In this document: positions 1-9,394 of the stretch, piece by piece
Layout of the letters: every line of letters starts with the position of its first letter
How positions within the stretch are numbered: position 1 is the stretch's first letter
Assembly (NCBI RefSeq): GCF_001269985.1
Contig: NZ_BBZB01000001.1
Location: 1,054,001 to 1,118,000 of the forward strand
Direction: 5' to 3'
Source: Pseudoalteromonas sp. '520P1 No. 423'
Lineage (GTDB): Bacteria; Pseudomonadota; Gammaproteobacteria; Enterobacterales; Alteromonadaceae
Length of the DNA: 64,000 nucleotides
Position numbers and translations under genes: made by a program
The notes under the pieces: generated by a model
The model's input: the letters and a program-made list of their open reading frames with translations, nothing else
The model's database searches: none
Told to the model about the DNA's origin: nothing

Positions 1-69
1 CAAATGAGCGCTAAAAATAATGATAATAAGTGTTGATAAGTTAATTGCAAACAGTGCAGTGCTTTCCAT
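1..69 (-). CDS. Start of a membrane protein gene running off the left edge (partial)
   Basis: An ATG at 69 on the minus strand opens 23 codons without a stop to the window edge. The residues are strongly hydrophobic after the first six (four isoleucines in a row near the end), as in a first membrane segment. An AAGAGA stretch lies about nine bases upstream. The gene would be divergent from the DUF2306-like gene, with about 180 bp between them. Family cannot be told from so little sequence. Confidence 0.4.
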   Translation of the reverse strand, partial: MESTALFAINLSTLIIIIFSAHL

Positions 70-248
70 TGCTAATAATTCTCTTACTTTTTTAAAGCTA
101 GGTTTTATAGGCGTTCTGGAAGGTTTTTATATATCCAGCCTTATAGGCCGAACTAATTAATTGGTCTCAATCAACCCAACCGGACGCTAATTTTAAAGTT
201 ATTCTACATAATCGGTCTCAACTTAGCCATTCGAGAAATTATGACATT

Positions 249-944
249 ATGATGTTATCTAAAACTAATAATATTGACTCATCAAATACACCTTACAATT
301 GGCCCGTGGTTGGCACATTACTTTTTTTAACTGGAATTGCGGGCATACCAGCTATGTTTGGTGTCGCTATGGTCGCTTTGGCAGTAGTAGGACTTGGAGG
401 TGAACCATCGTTTATTAGTAGTATTCATTTTAGTAAGCCTGGGGCAATGTTTGTACATGGGGGAGCGGGTATTTTATTTTTCTTAACGATGCCATTTCAA
501 TTTTCACCTAAAGTGCGTGCTGCTAATCCGAAACGACATAAATTAGCAGGTCGCATTGCTGTGATTTCAGGTTGTATTATGGCGATATCAGGTGTGTGGA
601 TGCATAATGTGTTGTCGCCTGAATCTCAGGGAGTACGTTACAGTATTCTTATAATAACGAGTATGGCTATTTGTAGCAGTTTTTTAATTGCACTTTTTTA
701 TGTAATTAAAGGGAATATTCAAGTTCATCAGTTATGGATGGCACGATCCGTTGCAATCGTTTTGGCGGCTATTACACCGCTATTTTTAGATATTCTTATT
801 TTAATCATATTCAGTAACTTTGAGGTAATTTATACAATGTTAACGCAATTTCAGTACGATTATGGTCGGCTATTAGGTATCGTTATCAATTTATCTATTG
901 TTGAAATAATCATGCGTAAAAAGCAATTAAAGCGCTTAACTTAG
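249..944 (+). CDS. DUF2306-like integral membrane protein
   Basis: This 231-residue protein has about six to seven hydrophobic segments. It carries a histidine in HGGAGILFF, then the pairs HKLAGR and HQLWMAR at membrane borders. That spacing of membrane histidines is typical of the DUF2306 family of predicted membrane proteins, whose biochemical role is unknown. Two ATG codons stand side by side at 249 and 252, and either could start. It converges on the secreted protein gene to its right and shares a hairpin terminator with it. Function not assigned. Confidence 0.6.
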   Translation: MMLSKTNNIDSSNTPYNWPVVGTLLFLTGIAGIPAMFGVAMVALAVVGLGGEPSFISSIHFSKPGAMFVHGGAGILFFLTMPFQFSPKVRAANPKRHKLAGRIAVISGCIMAISGVWMHNVLSPESQGVRYSILIITSMAICSSFLIALFYVIKGNIQVHQLWMARSVAIVLAAITPLFLDILILIIFSNFEVIYTMLTQFQYDYGRLLGIVINLSIVEIIMRKKQLKRLT

Positions 945-1004
945 ATATTTAACTGCTCATAGTATACCAACATACTTAAAGTCATTGGATGTGAAGATAA
1001 AAAT

Positions 1005-1031
1005 AAAAAGGGTGATCATATCTCCCTTTTA
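1005..1031. terminator. Hairpin terminator between convergent genes
   Basis: AAAAAGGG and CCCTTTT flank a short loop. The A-run and T-run on either side allow use from both directions, for the membrane protein on the plus strand and the secreted protein on the minus strand. Confidence 0.5.
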
Positions 1032-1051
1032 AAGCTTTAATAATCCAAGTT

Positions 1052-2506
1052 TTATAATTCAGTTGAACCCGTATTTATTGCCGCTAGAAAGTCGTTATCC
1101 GTTAAGTAAAAGGCAAAGTCTCCATCTTTCATAAATTGCTCTGTCGGCTTTTTCATTTTTCGTGCAGCTGTGATTGCTTTAATCATTTCAGACTTGTTTT
1201 TTGTCAGCGCATAAATACAAGCTAAGTTATAGGCAAGTGTTGGGTTATTCGTGGTTTTAATATCGAAATTTTCGCTAAGTAAAGTATTAAATATTGTTGT
1301 TAGTATTGTTTCATCACGAGTTATCCCATAAATAACAGCGCCTTGACTTGCCATCACTAAGATTGAATATTGTACTTGTTTGTTAGTGCTGTCTTTTATT
1401 AGTGGGTAAATGTCTAAAGCATAGGCATTAAATTGTTCTATGGCAGAATCTACTTTCCCAAATTGATTGGTATTTACCAATAACTGTGAGAGTTTCATAT
1501 TGATATCTTCGATATAGATATTCTTACGTTTTTTTCTGAGTAGCAAATTTTTTGAGATACTTAAGAATTCATTAAAACTTTTTAGATCTTGTTGAGCATT
1601 TTGATAATGTATTTCTAAAAGTTGCTTTTCATCCTTTATCAGTGCACTTATGTCATTTTCTCTTTTAGCTTCTTCGCTGTCATTCTCATTAAAATATGGT
1701 TTATCGATAATAACACTTTGCTCTTCATAAAAAGTATCACTTGGCTTTAATATCGTCCATTCAGAGTTTTCTTCCTGATCATTGGCTTTTATACAATGCT
1801 CTTTTACTTCATCTATCATTCGTTGTTTTAACTTGGATTTTCTCCCTATGGATTCACCATTTAAATTTAATTTACCATCGATTAATTGCGCATACATAGT
1901 TTGAGGTAACATGTTTTGTTGGTTATCAAAACCAAGTTGTAATACGTCGTTTGAACCGATTTTATATTGGGTAATTTGTAGCTGTTGAGTGCTGTTTTTA
2001 TCAGAATCTACAATACTGCCTAAATAAATATATTTTGCATCATCAGGTGAAATTAAAGGAAATGAATAACTCGCTCTGCCAACATTATTATTTTTAGGTA
2101 ATAAGGTTCTAAATTTAGACGGAGGAGTATTACTCTTGGAAAAAGCAAACACTGGCGTATTGACGTCATGCAGGCTATATCCATTTATGGAAATAGAGAT
2201 TTTGTTATCTAGGCGATTAAATTTTTGACCACGTGCAAGATGACTCGAGCTGTCGATATTTTTATCACTTAGCACTATCGCATTTTTATGCTTATTGCTT
2301 ACTTCCCAACTGCCTGAGCGTATTAAATCTAAAGATCCTCCCATAAAAACATAGCAATACGTCTTATCGTTTAATATATAAAGTTCTGATAAAGATTCAT
2401 GATCTGATTTTTTATATTTGCCAACAAAAGCTGATTGTTCAGCTGCTTGTGCTTTGACGATCAAGCAAACAATGAGTATAAAAACTGATAGTAAAAAGTA
2501 CTTCAT
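1052..2506 (-). CDS. Secreted protein of unknown function with TPR-like C-terminus
   Basis: The 484-residue product begins with a clear signal peptide (hydrophobic core about residues 4-17, likely cut after AQA). The middle is polar with no motif I recognise. The last ~70 residues (AYNLACIYALTKNKSEMIKA and a following FAFYLTDNDFLAAI) resemble a tetratricopeptide repeat of the type that ends many periplasmic proteins. No catalytic residues can be proposed. It stands alone, convergent with the DUF2306-like gene. Export is likely; the function is not known. Confidence 0.55.
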   Translation of the reverse strand: MKYFLLSVFILIVCLIVKAQAAEQSAFVGKYKKSDHESLSELYILNDKTYCYVFMGGSLDLIRSGSWEVSNKHKNAIVLSDKNIDSSSHLARGQKFNRLDNKISISINGYSLHDVNTPVFAFSKSNTPPSKFRTLLPKNNNVGRASYSFPLISPDDAKYIYLGSIVDSDKNSTQQLQITQYKIGSNDVLQLGFDNQQNMLPQTMYAQLIDGKLNLNGESIGRKSKLKQRMIDEVKEHCIKANDQEENSEWTILKPSDTFYEEQSVIIDKPYFNENDSEEAKRENDISALIKDEKQLLEIHYQNAQQDLKSFNEFLSISKNLLLRKKRKNIYIEDINMKLSQLLVNTNQFGKVDSAIEQFNAYALDIYPLIKDSTNKQVQYSILVMASQGAVIYGITRDETILTTIFNTLLSENFDIKTTNNPTLAYNLACIYALTKNKSEMIKAITAARKMKKPTEQFMKDGDFAFYLTDNDFLAAINTGSTEL

Positions 2507-2689
2507 TATTCAATTCCATTTAAATAAGATATATAGAAGGTTGTACACAGATTACCACATTTTAAATAGAAAATACTTCTAAGGAAGTAATGATAGAGAT
2601 GATTGTAAATTAGGTAGATATTATGCTGTAACGTGTACTGATTTTTTAAGTAACTGTCTTTTTGGCAAGCAGACTTTAATTTCCCTGAA

Positions 2690-2905
2690 TTGGTGCATTC
2701 TACAAACTTGCCAAAAAACAAAGTTGTGAGCGCAGTAAAAGAATTAACAAACCCAGAGGACTTAGGTTTAGAGATTAAAAACCAATTAGTGATAATGAAT
2801 TTAAAACCAGCGCAATTGAACGAATTATTAAATGACAGTAATCATGTGAATATCGTTAAATTTATTGAAATCACATGCTTTGAATATTTAGCTCAAAGCA
2901 TGTGA
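2690..2905 (+). CDS. Possible small protein, 71 aa, TTG start (doubtful)
   Basis: An open frame starts at TTG 2690 and gives a soluble, leucine- and asparagine-rich 71-residue product (for example IKNQLVIMNLKPAQLNELL). No close ATG and no good ribosome binding site are visible. Its last codons lie inside a perfect 15-bp inverted repeat (2869-2907). It matches no family I know and could be a gene remnant. Confidence 0.25.
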   Translation: MVHSTNLPKNKVVSAVKELTNPEDLGLEIKNQLVIMNLKPAQLNELLNDSNHVNIVKFIEITCFEYLAQSM

Positions 2906-2907
2906 TT
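2869..2907. repeat. Perfect 15-bp inverted repeat (stem-loop)
   Basis: AATCACATGCTTTGA (2869-2883) is the exact reverse complement of 2893-2907, with a 9-base loop. There is no strong T-run after it on either strand, so it is a weak terminator candidate or another RNA structure. It overlaps the end of the small open frame before it. Confidence 0.6.
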
Positions 2908-2915
2908 AAAACTGT

Positions 2916-2937
2916 GCACCATTAAGTTAAATGGTGC
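2916..2937 (-). terminator. Hairpin downstream of the lipoprotein gene
   Basis: GCACCATT and AATGGTGC form an 8-bp stem with a 6-base loop. On the minus strand it is followed by ACAGTTTT. It lies 20 bp past the stop of the thioredoxin-like lipoprotein. Confidence 0.4.
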
Positions 2938-2957
2938 TTAGCTAAAACTGAGTATTA

Positions 2958-3482
2958 CTAACTTTGTTTAAGAATATCTCTCAAGTCATTGAGCGCTTGT
3001 ACTGAAAAGCCGCGATCATAAAAATACAAAACTTTACCGGTTTCATCAATCAACAAAATTCTTGCGTTGTTACCGCCTTCATTGCCTGTGAAGGCTTGCA
3101 TTTTTTCGCCATCAGCATACAAAGTGACTACACCGCCCCAAAGCTCTTTTGGGATCCCAGCTCTCATGCCATCATTTATAACTGTGCTGAACATACGTGG
3201 GAACATGCCTTGAATAGCTGGTATTTCATAAGCTTTTACATCAGTATTTGTCATATCTAGCGCGATAAGCCAGCGATCAATATCAAATTGTGAATTTTGT
3301 TTGTAACCAACTAACAGTAAGGTATTTTTTGTAGCGAACATGCTAGGTAAGGAAACTTCTTTTTGTGTGAGTGTTTCACCAGCCATTTCAGGGAGTGTTA
3401 AACCTGTGACATTTTTATTTGGGAAAGCTGTGCTACAGCCAGTGATAATGATAGTGATAATTAAGCAAATAAGTAACTTCAT
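2958..3482 (-). CDS. Lipoprotein with thioredoxin-like fold, no CXXC
   Basis: The 174-residue product has a lipoprotein signal with lipobox ITGC, cysteine 16. The rest reads like a peroxiredoxin/ATP10-type thioredoxin fold: a strand with LLLVGYKQNSQFDID, a middle segment, then ARILLIDETGKVLYFYDRG and a final helix. No CXXC or peroxidatic cysteine is present, so a redox role is unlikely. It is probably an envelope-anchored binding or assembly protein, but the fold call is from pattern only. It appears to be a single gene with its own downstream hairpin. Confidence 0.55.
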   Translation of the reverse strand: MKLLICLIITIIITGCSTAFPNKNVTGLTLPEMAGETLTQKEVSLPSMFATKNTLLLVGYKQNSQFDIDRWLIALDMTNTDVKAYEIPAIQGMFPRMFSTVINDGMRAGIPKELWGGVVTLYADGEKMQAFTGNEGGNNARILLIDETGKVLYFYDRGFSVQALNDLRDILKQS

Positions 3483-3596
3483 TGTGTAACCTATAATATG
3501 TATTATTTTAATAATTACTTTACATTACGAAATAAATTAATAGTACGATCAAAAATAACAGCTTTAATGCCTCACAACACTAAAGCTAATCTATTG

Positions 3597-3860
3597 TTAC
3601 TGCTGAGTTTGGCCTCTAGCAGTACAATAAAGAATACTATTATACTGGTCAAAACTCGGCGCTAATTTTACTGTTGTTACATCACTATATGATGCTCTAA
3701 GTTTAGACTCTGCTTTAGCACATACCTGATTGTGATCTGCAGGGGTTGGTGAAGATGCTTGAGCCGAAACTGTTCGCCACCAACTATTTGTTTGAGCCGC
3801 AAAAGTACCTACTGATGTAACCCCTAGCGTAATCGCTAATAAAAGTGATGTTTTTTTCAT
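3597..3860 (-). CDS. Small exported protein, 87 aa
   Basis: It has a typical signal peptide (MKK, hydrophobic core, cleavage after TFA at about residue 21) and a mature part of ~65 residues. Two cysteines (in NQVCAKAE and LYCTARG) could form one disulfide. No known family is recognised. It is a single gene, divergent from the fasciclin lipoprotein. The signal peptide and the cysteine pair support a real periplasmic protein. Confidence 0.5.
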   Translation of the reverse strand: MKKTSLLLAITLGVTSVGTFAAQTNSWWRTVSAQASSPTPADHNQVCAKAESKLRASYSDVTTVKLAPSFDQYNSILYCTARGQTQQ

Positions 3861-4022
3861 TTTCAGTCTAAAAAAACAAAAAATTCAAAAATACGATGTT
3901 GTGTTAAATAAAGTTTGCACATTTAAAATATTTTTTTATTTCGCATAAAATATGAACTTTATGTTTTTTTAAAGCGTATGCCTGATCGTTCGTTAAATAA
4001 TTTATAACTAGAGGATGGGCCA

Positions 4023-6200
4023 GTGAAAAACGTAAAAATGATACTTCTAATTACAAGCTTATTTTTATTACAAGCTTGTAGTGACAATGATAATGACAAA
4101 AAAGAAACCGTTACCTTACCTGAGCCAGTTGTAACGACAATAGTCGATGCCGCAGTTGCTAATGGTAGTTTTACAACCTTAGTTACAGCACTACAGGCAA
4201 CAGGACTCGATGCGACGTTATCAGATCCAGATGCTAAGTTTACAGTATTCGCGCCAACAGATGATGCTTTTGAATTATTAGGCGAAGATACAATTAATGG
4301 GTTACTTGCAGATACCGAAACATTATCAGATATCCTAACTTATCATGTTATTAGTGGTGAAGTTGACGCAGCAACAGCTTTAGCCAGTGTTGGTAATACA
4401 GTTGAAATGTTCAATGGCGATATGGTTGGGCTGTCACTCGATGGCGATAATTTACTCGTTAATACTGCTACAGTTATTACTACCGACTTACAAACAGATA
4501 ATGGCATTATCCATGTAATTGATGCTGTTATTTTACCGCCTAAAGATAAAGGCGAACCAACAATGAATATTGTTGAAACAGCAGTTAATGCAGGTAATTT
4601 CACTACCTTAGTAACAGCATTACAAGCGGCTGGTTTAGACGGTGCATTAGCAGACGAAACTAAAGAATTTACAGTGTTTGCACCAACTGATGAGGCTTTT
4701 AATCTTTTAGGCGCTGATACGATTGCTGCACTATTAGCTGATACTGAAACGCTTTCAAATATCTTATTACAGCATGTTGTAGAAACAACAGTATCTTCAA
4801 CAGCAGCCTTCACTTTGAATGGGAAGCAAGCGACAACTTTATCTGGTGCGATGGTCCCAATTAACATTAATAGTGAAACAGATAGTTTAACCTTTGGCGG
4901 TGCTAAAATTGTGATGTCAGATCTTTACACTACCAATGGGGTAATACATGTAATTGATATGGTGGTTGTTGCTGATGTTGTAGTGCCTGAGCCTGCAATG
5001 AGTATTGTTGATGTAGCAACGCAAGCAGGGAATTTTAATACTTTAGTTGCTGCGCTAACTGCGACCGGTTTAAACGAAACATTAGCTAATTTAGATGCAC
5101 AATATACAGTATTTGCGCCTTCAGATGAGGCTTTTGCATTATTAGGTGAAGATACAATCAATGCCTTGTTAGCTGATCCTGAAGCTCTGAGTAATATATT
5201 GCTTTACCACGTTGTATCAGACGCTAAAGTTATGCAAGATCAAGCTGTTACTATCGCGCAATCAGATAACAAAATGATTACTATGACCAATTCACAAAAG
5301 GCAAGTTTATCATTAACTGATTCTACATTATATGTGAATAAATCAGCAGTTTCAGCTGCTAATATTATGGCAGATAATGGTGTGATCCATGTTGTAGACC
5401 AGGTTATTTTACCGCCTAGTGTAAAAGTTGACTCTTCAATGAGTATTGTTGATGTTGCAGTATCAAATCCAGAATTTTCTACTTTAGTAACCGCACTAAC
5501 AGCTGCCGACCTTGTATCTACTCTTGATGATGACGCTGGTACATTCACTGTATTTGCACCAACCAATAATGCATTTTCAAAAATTGATAGTGCTGCACTG
5601 AGTGCGTTATTAGCAGATACCACTGCATTAACTAATGTTTTACTTAAACACGTTGTGGGTGCTGAAGTAAATGCTTTGTCTGCTTATGCGGCAAATGGCG
5701 CCATGGTTGAAACACTTTCAGGTGATAAAGTCAGTGTTGATTTAGTTAATTTTACTAAAACGACCAATAGTGAATCTGATGAGGTTGCATACAATGCTTT
5801 ATCTGAAATGTTAGTGGGTGGCATGAACTCACAATCAGATGGTTTTACAGTATACGTATTTGATAATGACTTAGGGACTTCAGGTAGTACATGTAATGAT
5901 ACGTGCGCCGCTAACTGGCCACCAGTATTAGTGACAGATGGTGCTGTTGATAACATTCCTGGACTTTCAACAATTACCCGTGATGACAATACAATGCAGG
6001 CTGCATATTTAGGCCGCCCACTTTATTTTTATGTTGGCGATACCACCAAAGGTGATATGAAAGGTCAAGGTGTAAACGATGCTTGGTGGACTGTGAAGCA
6101 GCAACAAGTATCACTGCAAGTGCAAGGTACCAATGTTACAACAACAGATATTTATACATCTAATGGTGTGATCCATGTAATAGATACTGTGATCAATTGA
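4023..6200 (+). CDS. Surface lipoprotein with four fasciclin (FAS1) domains, the last split by a Lipoprotein_15-type insert
   Basis: The start is GTG at 4023 with GAGG nine bases upstream. The lipobox is LQAC at residues 16-19. Three complete FAS1 domains follow at about residues 37-170, 181-315 and 326-464, each with TVFAPTDxAF and a closing NGVIHVIDxVI motif. A fourth starts at 473 but is interrupted at about 583-693 by a segment with YVFDNDLGTSGSTCNDTC, ANWPPV and GRPLYFY. That is the pattern of the secreted repeat family PF03640 (Lipoprotein_15). The closing FAS1 strand then resumes (696-725). FAS1 domains mediate adhesion; PF03640 repeats are of unknown role. A strong terminator follows. 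Confidence 0.85.
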   Translation: MKNVKMILLITSLFLLQACSDNDNDKKETVTLPEPVVTTIVDAAVANGSFTTLVTALQATGLDATLSDPDAKFTVFAPTDDAFELLGEDTINGLLADTETLSDILTYHVISGEVDAATALASVGNTVEMFNGDMVGLSLDGDNLLVNTATVITTDLQTDNGIIHVIDAVILPPKDKGEPTMNIVETAVNAGNFTTLVTALQAAGLDGALADETKEFTVFAPTDEAFNLLGADTIAALLADTETLSNILLQHVVETTVSSTAAFTLNGKQATTLSGAMVPININSETDSLTFGGAKIVMSDLYTTNGVIHVIDMVVVADVVVPEPAMSIVDVATQAGNFNTLVAALTATGLNETLANLDAQYTVFAPSDEAFALLGEDTINALLADPEALSNILLYHVVSDAKVMQDQAVTIAQSDNKMITMTNSQKASLSLTDSTLYVNKSAVSAANIMADNGVIHVVDQVILPPSVKVDSSMSIVDVAVSNPEFSTLVTALTAADLVSTLDDDAGTFTVFAPTNNAFSKIDSAALSALLADTTALTNVLLKHVVGAEVNALSAYAANGAMVETLSGDKVSVDLVNFTKTTNSESDEVAYNALSEMLVGGMNSQSDGFTVYVFDNDLGTSGSTCNDTCAANWPPVLVTDGAVDNIPGLSTITRDDNTMQAAYLGRPLYFYVGDTTKGDMKGQGVNDAWWTVKQQQVSLQVQGTNVTTTDIYTSNGVIHVIDTVIN

Positions 6201-6219
6201 TAACCTAACGTGTGTTGTC

Positions 6220-6258
6220 AAAGTCCTTATTGCAGCAATGCTTTAAGGACTTTTTTTA
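6220..6258 (+). terminator. Rho-independent terminator of the fasciclin gene
   Basis: AAAGTCCTT pairs with AAGGACTTT across a 15-base loop and is followed directly by a T-run. It lies 20 bp after the stop codon. Confidence 0.8.
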
Positions 6259-6301
6259 TTACTGTAATAACTCACTGTGCTTCATAAGAAGAAATAAAAT
6301 G

Positions 6302-6517
6302 TTAACTGACTAAATTTAATATTAGAGTAATTATGAATAGTGTGCCGCCAATAAAAGAAAGATATTGTAGCAAAATTGAGTTGTCTAAAATTGTCGCCGT
6401 TTGTGGCTTTAATGTTTGACCTATAGGTAATAGCAATAATTTAGGCATTTAACTCGCGCTGAAAATCACCATAAAGAGACCTATGCTAGTTAGCAGTGCT
6501 TTGATACAAGCTTCCAT
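6302..6517 (-). pseudogene. Possible small membrane protein split by one in-frame stop
   Basis: On the minus strand an ATG at 6517 gives 22 residues (hydrophobic ALLTSIGLFMVIFSA). A TAA at 6449-6451 is followed at once, in the same frame, by ATG and 48 more residues ending in a second hydrophobic segment (FIGGTLFIITLILNLV). Read through the stop it would be a ~71-residue protein with two membrane segments. An AAGAAG ribosome-binding-like stretch lies upstream. It may be a pseudogene, two tiny genes, or chance; this is the only content I see between the terminator at 6258 and the next gene. Confidence 0.25.
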
Positions 6518-6612
6518 AAATAAATCTTCTTTAAAACACTAAAACTTCATTTTAGGGAGCCTTTATAAATTAAAATCGACTGGAATAATGGGATATATTT
6601 CTTATTTAAAAA

Positions 6613-6831
6613 TTAAGCTAATTTAATACAAAGCTCTAAATTAAATGGGTTGATGCATAGTTCTAGTTGTATGCCACTAGCTGGTTTTTCGAGTTTTAAA
6701 TTACTGTTTTCTTTTGTTACAACTGAAGTGTTTTGTATATATTCACTTGCTTTTATAGTGTTACTAATTGCAAATAAGCATAAAAATATAGTGATAATTA
6801 AAGCTGTGAATTTTGTGTTTTCTTTTTTCAT
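6613..6831 (-). CDS. Small exported peptide, 72 aa
   Basis: The gene starts at ATG 6831 after a good AGGGG ribosome binding site. Residues 8-26 are a signal-peptide core, with cleavage likely after KAS. The mature ~43 residues contain two cysteines (ELCINPF and ELCIKLA) in a short near-repeat. No family is recognised. It is divergent from the CadC-like regulator, so the two may be functionally linked, but that is inference. The intergenic stretch 6832-7132 is AT-rich and holds an AACCTTAT/ATAAGGTT inverted pair (about 7011-7042), a possible operator. Confidence 0.45.
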   Translation of the reverse strand: MKKENTKFTALIITIFLCLFAISNTIKASEYIQNTSVVTKENSNLKLEKPASGIQLELCINPFNLELCIKLA

Positions 6832-7132
6832 TTCATGCCCCTTTTGTTTTTATGATATTTAATATTGAGTTCACTTACTGTTGATGGAAACAAGATTAAT
6901 GATGTTTTAAGTTAAAGTCCCTTATCAAACTCTAACTAATAAATAAGGGTTATTTCAATATAGTTATTAAATAACAGTGATTTACGTTTTTAATGGCTAA
7001 TCATTATAGAAACCTTATAAAGTTAGTTTTTTTGATAAGGTTGTAACTTAAATTGCTAATTTATAAGGGATATTTTAATCTGTTTCTATTTTCGTTACTT
7101 TTATGGAAACTACTTTCAATTATTGAGTTATT

Positions 7133-9280
7133 GTGAACTACTCCTTTGGTCCTTGGGTTTTTGAACCTGCTTTATGTTTAATTAATTCTAAGGGTATTGA
7201 GCGCGAACTAGATCCTCTGTCATTCAAGCTACTTAACTACTTGGTAAAACAAGGGAGCCGAATAGTCACAAGACAGGAGTTAATTGAGTGTGTTTGGCAA
7301 CAAAGTTTTGTAGATGATAATGCAATAAATCGTGCCGTTTCTGAATTACGTAAACAGTTAAGTCACCCCACATATAAAACGCAATTAATCAAAACGCATT
7401 ACCGAAAAGGTTACAGTTTGACAGTTGAAGTTTTTGAGGTAAAACAGCGCAATGAACAAATAGAAAGTAGTTTAGAGAAAAGTGACTTGGTCATATCTGA
7501 AGATATGGTTAGTCAAAGTGAAAATCAAAAAATAATAGATAAAAATATAAGTCGTGAAAAAGCAGAGCCAATTGAATCAAACTTTAATGGCGATTTAAAT
7601 CAAACCCAGAGTGTTATTAAAAAACAAAAAATAAAACCATTATTAAGCTTTATTAAATCACAATGGATTGCAGCTATATTGGTTGTTTTTATACTTGTGA
7701 AATTTATCAGTGAAGGATCAGATTCAAAGAAAATTAATTCCGTTGAAATAAAGCAAGTTCAACCAAAGTCATTTTCTATAACGGCTGCTACTTGGAATTT
7801 AGGGGCTGAAGGAAACCCTCTAGTATCCACGGATCAAAAATACTTTGCTTATAGTAATATTTATCAAGGAAAATGGACGAGTTTTGTTAAACGTAATAAA
7901 GATAAAAAAGAAGAAAAACTCATTTATAAAGACTACGGCGTTGGCGTACTTTCATGGCAGCCAATGCACCAAAAAATATTATTACAATTAAAGCACTTAG
8001 GTCGCAATGAGTGCCAATATGCTTTGGCTGATGTATCAAGCTTTCCTAATTTGAGTGAACCTAAAATTATAAAGCCTTGTGATATGAGAAAGAACGGATA
8101 TGCGCAATTGGGTCCAAATAGTAATTTCTTATATTTTAGTTAACAAGATGAAGGTTATGGCGGCAATGCAATATATCAATACGATATTGCACGTAATAAA
8201 AATAACATTATAGTCCCTCCTAGCTATGTAAATTATGGTGCTTTGAATTTAAAAGTATCAAATGATGGTAAATATTTAGCGTATCTTTGGTCTGAAATAG
8301 AGTCGCCAGTTAAGGTATATTTGATCAACTTGCAAACGAGAGAAAATATTTTTTTGCATGAACTAAACAAAGCTGAACTCACTTTTGCACTTGATTGGAG
8401 TAAAGATAATAAAAAGATTGTAGTTGCCGATAACAATGATTTATTTCACATTGACATAGAGTCTAAACAAGTTGACATTATTACTTTGCCTGAAGATATT
8501 ACACCATTTTATTTGGCTGTTGGAGATACAAATAAAATCTTATTATCTACACGTAATACCCAGCATTATGAAATATTAAATGTAGAAAACTTATTTACAT
8601 TAGAGCCACTTAGTTATTCGATTGTTTTCGAATCTGATAAGAGTAATTTTCATCCAACAGTCAATCGAGATGAGCTTAAATCACTTTATTTTGTATCTCA
8701 GCGTTCGGGTCAAAGTCAAATATGGCGAGGCAACCAAGATCAAATTGAACAAATAAGTCAGTTTAAAGACTCTAGTTCTACTATCAAAAATTTACGGCTT
8801 TCAAATGATCAAAAATATTTATTATTTGTTCGTAATAAAAAGCTTCAGTTTATTAATGTTTATACGAAAGAGCTTCATTTTGTTTCTGAAATTAATGATA
8901 AAAACAGTCAAATATTTGAATTTGATTTATTAACGAGGAAACAAAGCTTAATTTCGTCAACAAACGGTAAAAATCTGATATCGGATAAACAAGGTAATGT
9001 GTTTTATCTAAGTGAGAATAGTTTAAAGTCAGTTGATGGTACTTATGAAAAAAAAGTAAAAATACCTGATGTTGGCTTAGTCAATTTAGCAATAGGAAAA
9101 GACTATTTTTATAGTACGGATGGCATATCAACTATATATCGTATGAGTTTGAAATCTGGTGAAGTGAGTGAAGTTAAACTGCCATTTAAATCTTACTCGT
9201 TTGCTGCAGCTGATGATGAGCGATTTTTAATAACCAAGCGCGCTTTTAAAAATACGCAAATTCAAAGAGTGATATGGTAA
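7133..9280 (+). pseudogene. ToxR/CadC-like membrane regulator with beta-propeller-like periplasmic part, split by an in-frame TAA
   Basis: Two open frames (7133-8143 and 8144-9280) are in the same phase, separated only by TAA at 8141-8143. The joined product would be 715 residues. Residues 1-100 are an OmpR-type winged helix (TRQELIECVWQQ, then AINRAVSELRKQL and HYRKGYSL). About 101-180 is a polar linker, and 183-200 is one membrane helix. The rest carries TolB/WD-like repeats (SNDGKYLAYLW, SNDQKYLLFVRN). This is the architecture of CadC-like one-component regulators. A CAA-to-TAA change would explain the stop. As written, only the DNA-binding domain, membrane helix and ~140 residues would be made. 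Start GTG 7133; no strong ribosome binding site. Confidence 0.75.
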
Positions 9281-9329
9281 CTAGATAACTCATTTTAAAT
9301 AGCATAAAAAATACACAAAACACTTTACC

Positions 9330-9374
9330 TATAATGAAAACCAACTTAACATGCATACCATGCTGTATGGTATG
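9330..9374 (+). promoter_or_regulatory. Promoter -10 and palindromic operator of the tetR operon
   Basis: TATAAT at 9330-9335 is a consensus -10; no good -35 is visible. Just downstream lies CATACCAT (9354-9361), five bases, then ATGGTATG (9367-9374), a perfect 8-bp palindrome. It sits at the expected transcription start and 20 bp before the first gene. Size and position fit a TetR-type operator for the regulator encoded as second gene, implying autorepression. The pairing is seen; the regulator assignment is inferred. Confidence 0.55.
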
Positions 9375-9394
9375 TTTTTTTCGTAGGAGTTGTG

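Noticed and set aside
2506..2721. 71-residue minus-strand frame before the secreted protein
   Set aside because: Composition is Tyr/His/Leu-rich without pattern, it has no ribosome binding site and it covers the likely promoter region.
4343..5989. Four antisense open frames within the fasciclin gene
   Set aside because: They mirror the codon pattern of the strong plus-strand gene, have no ribosome binding sites and repeat with its domains.
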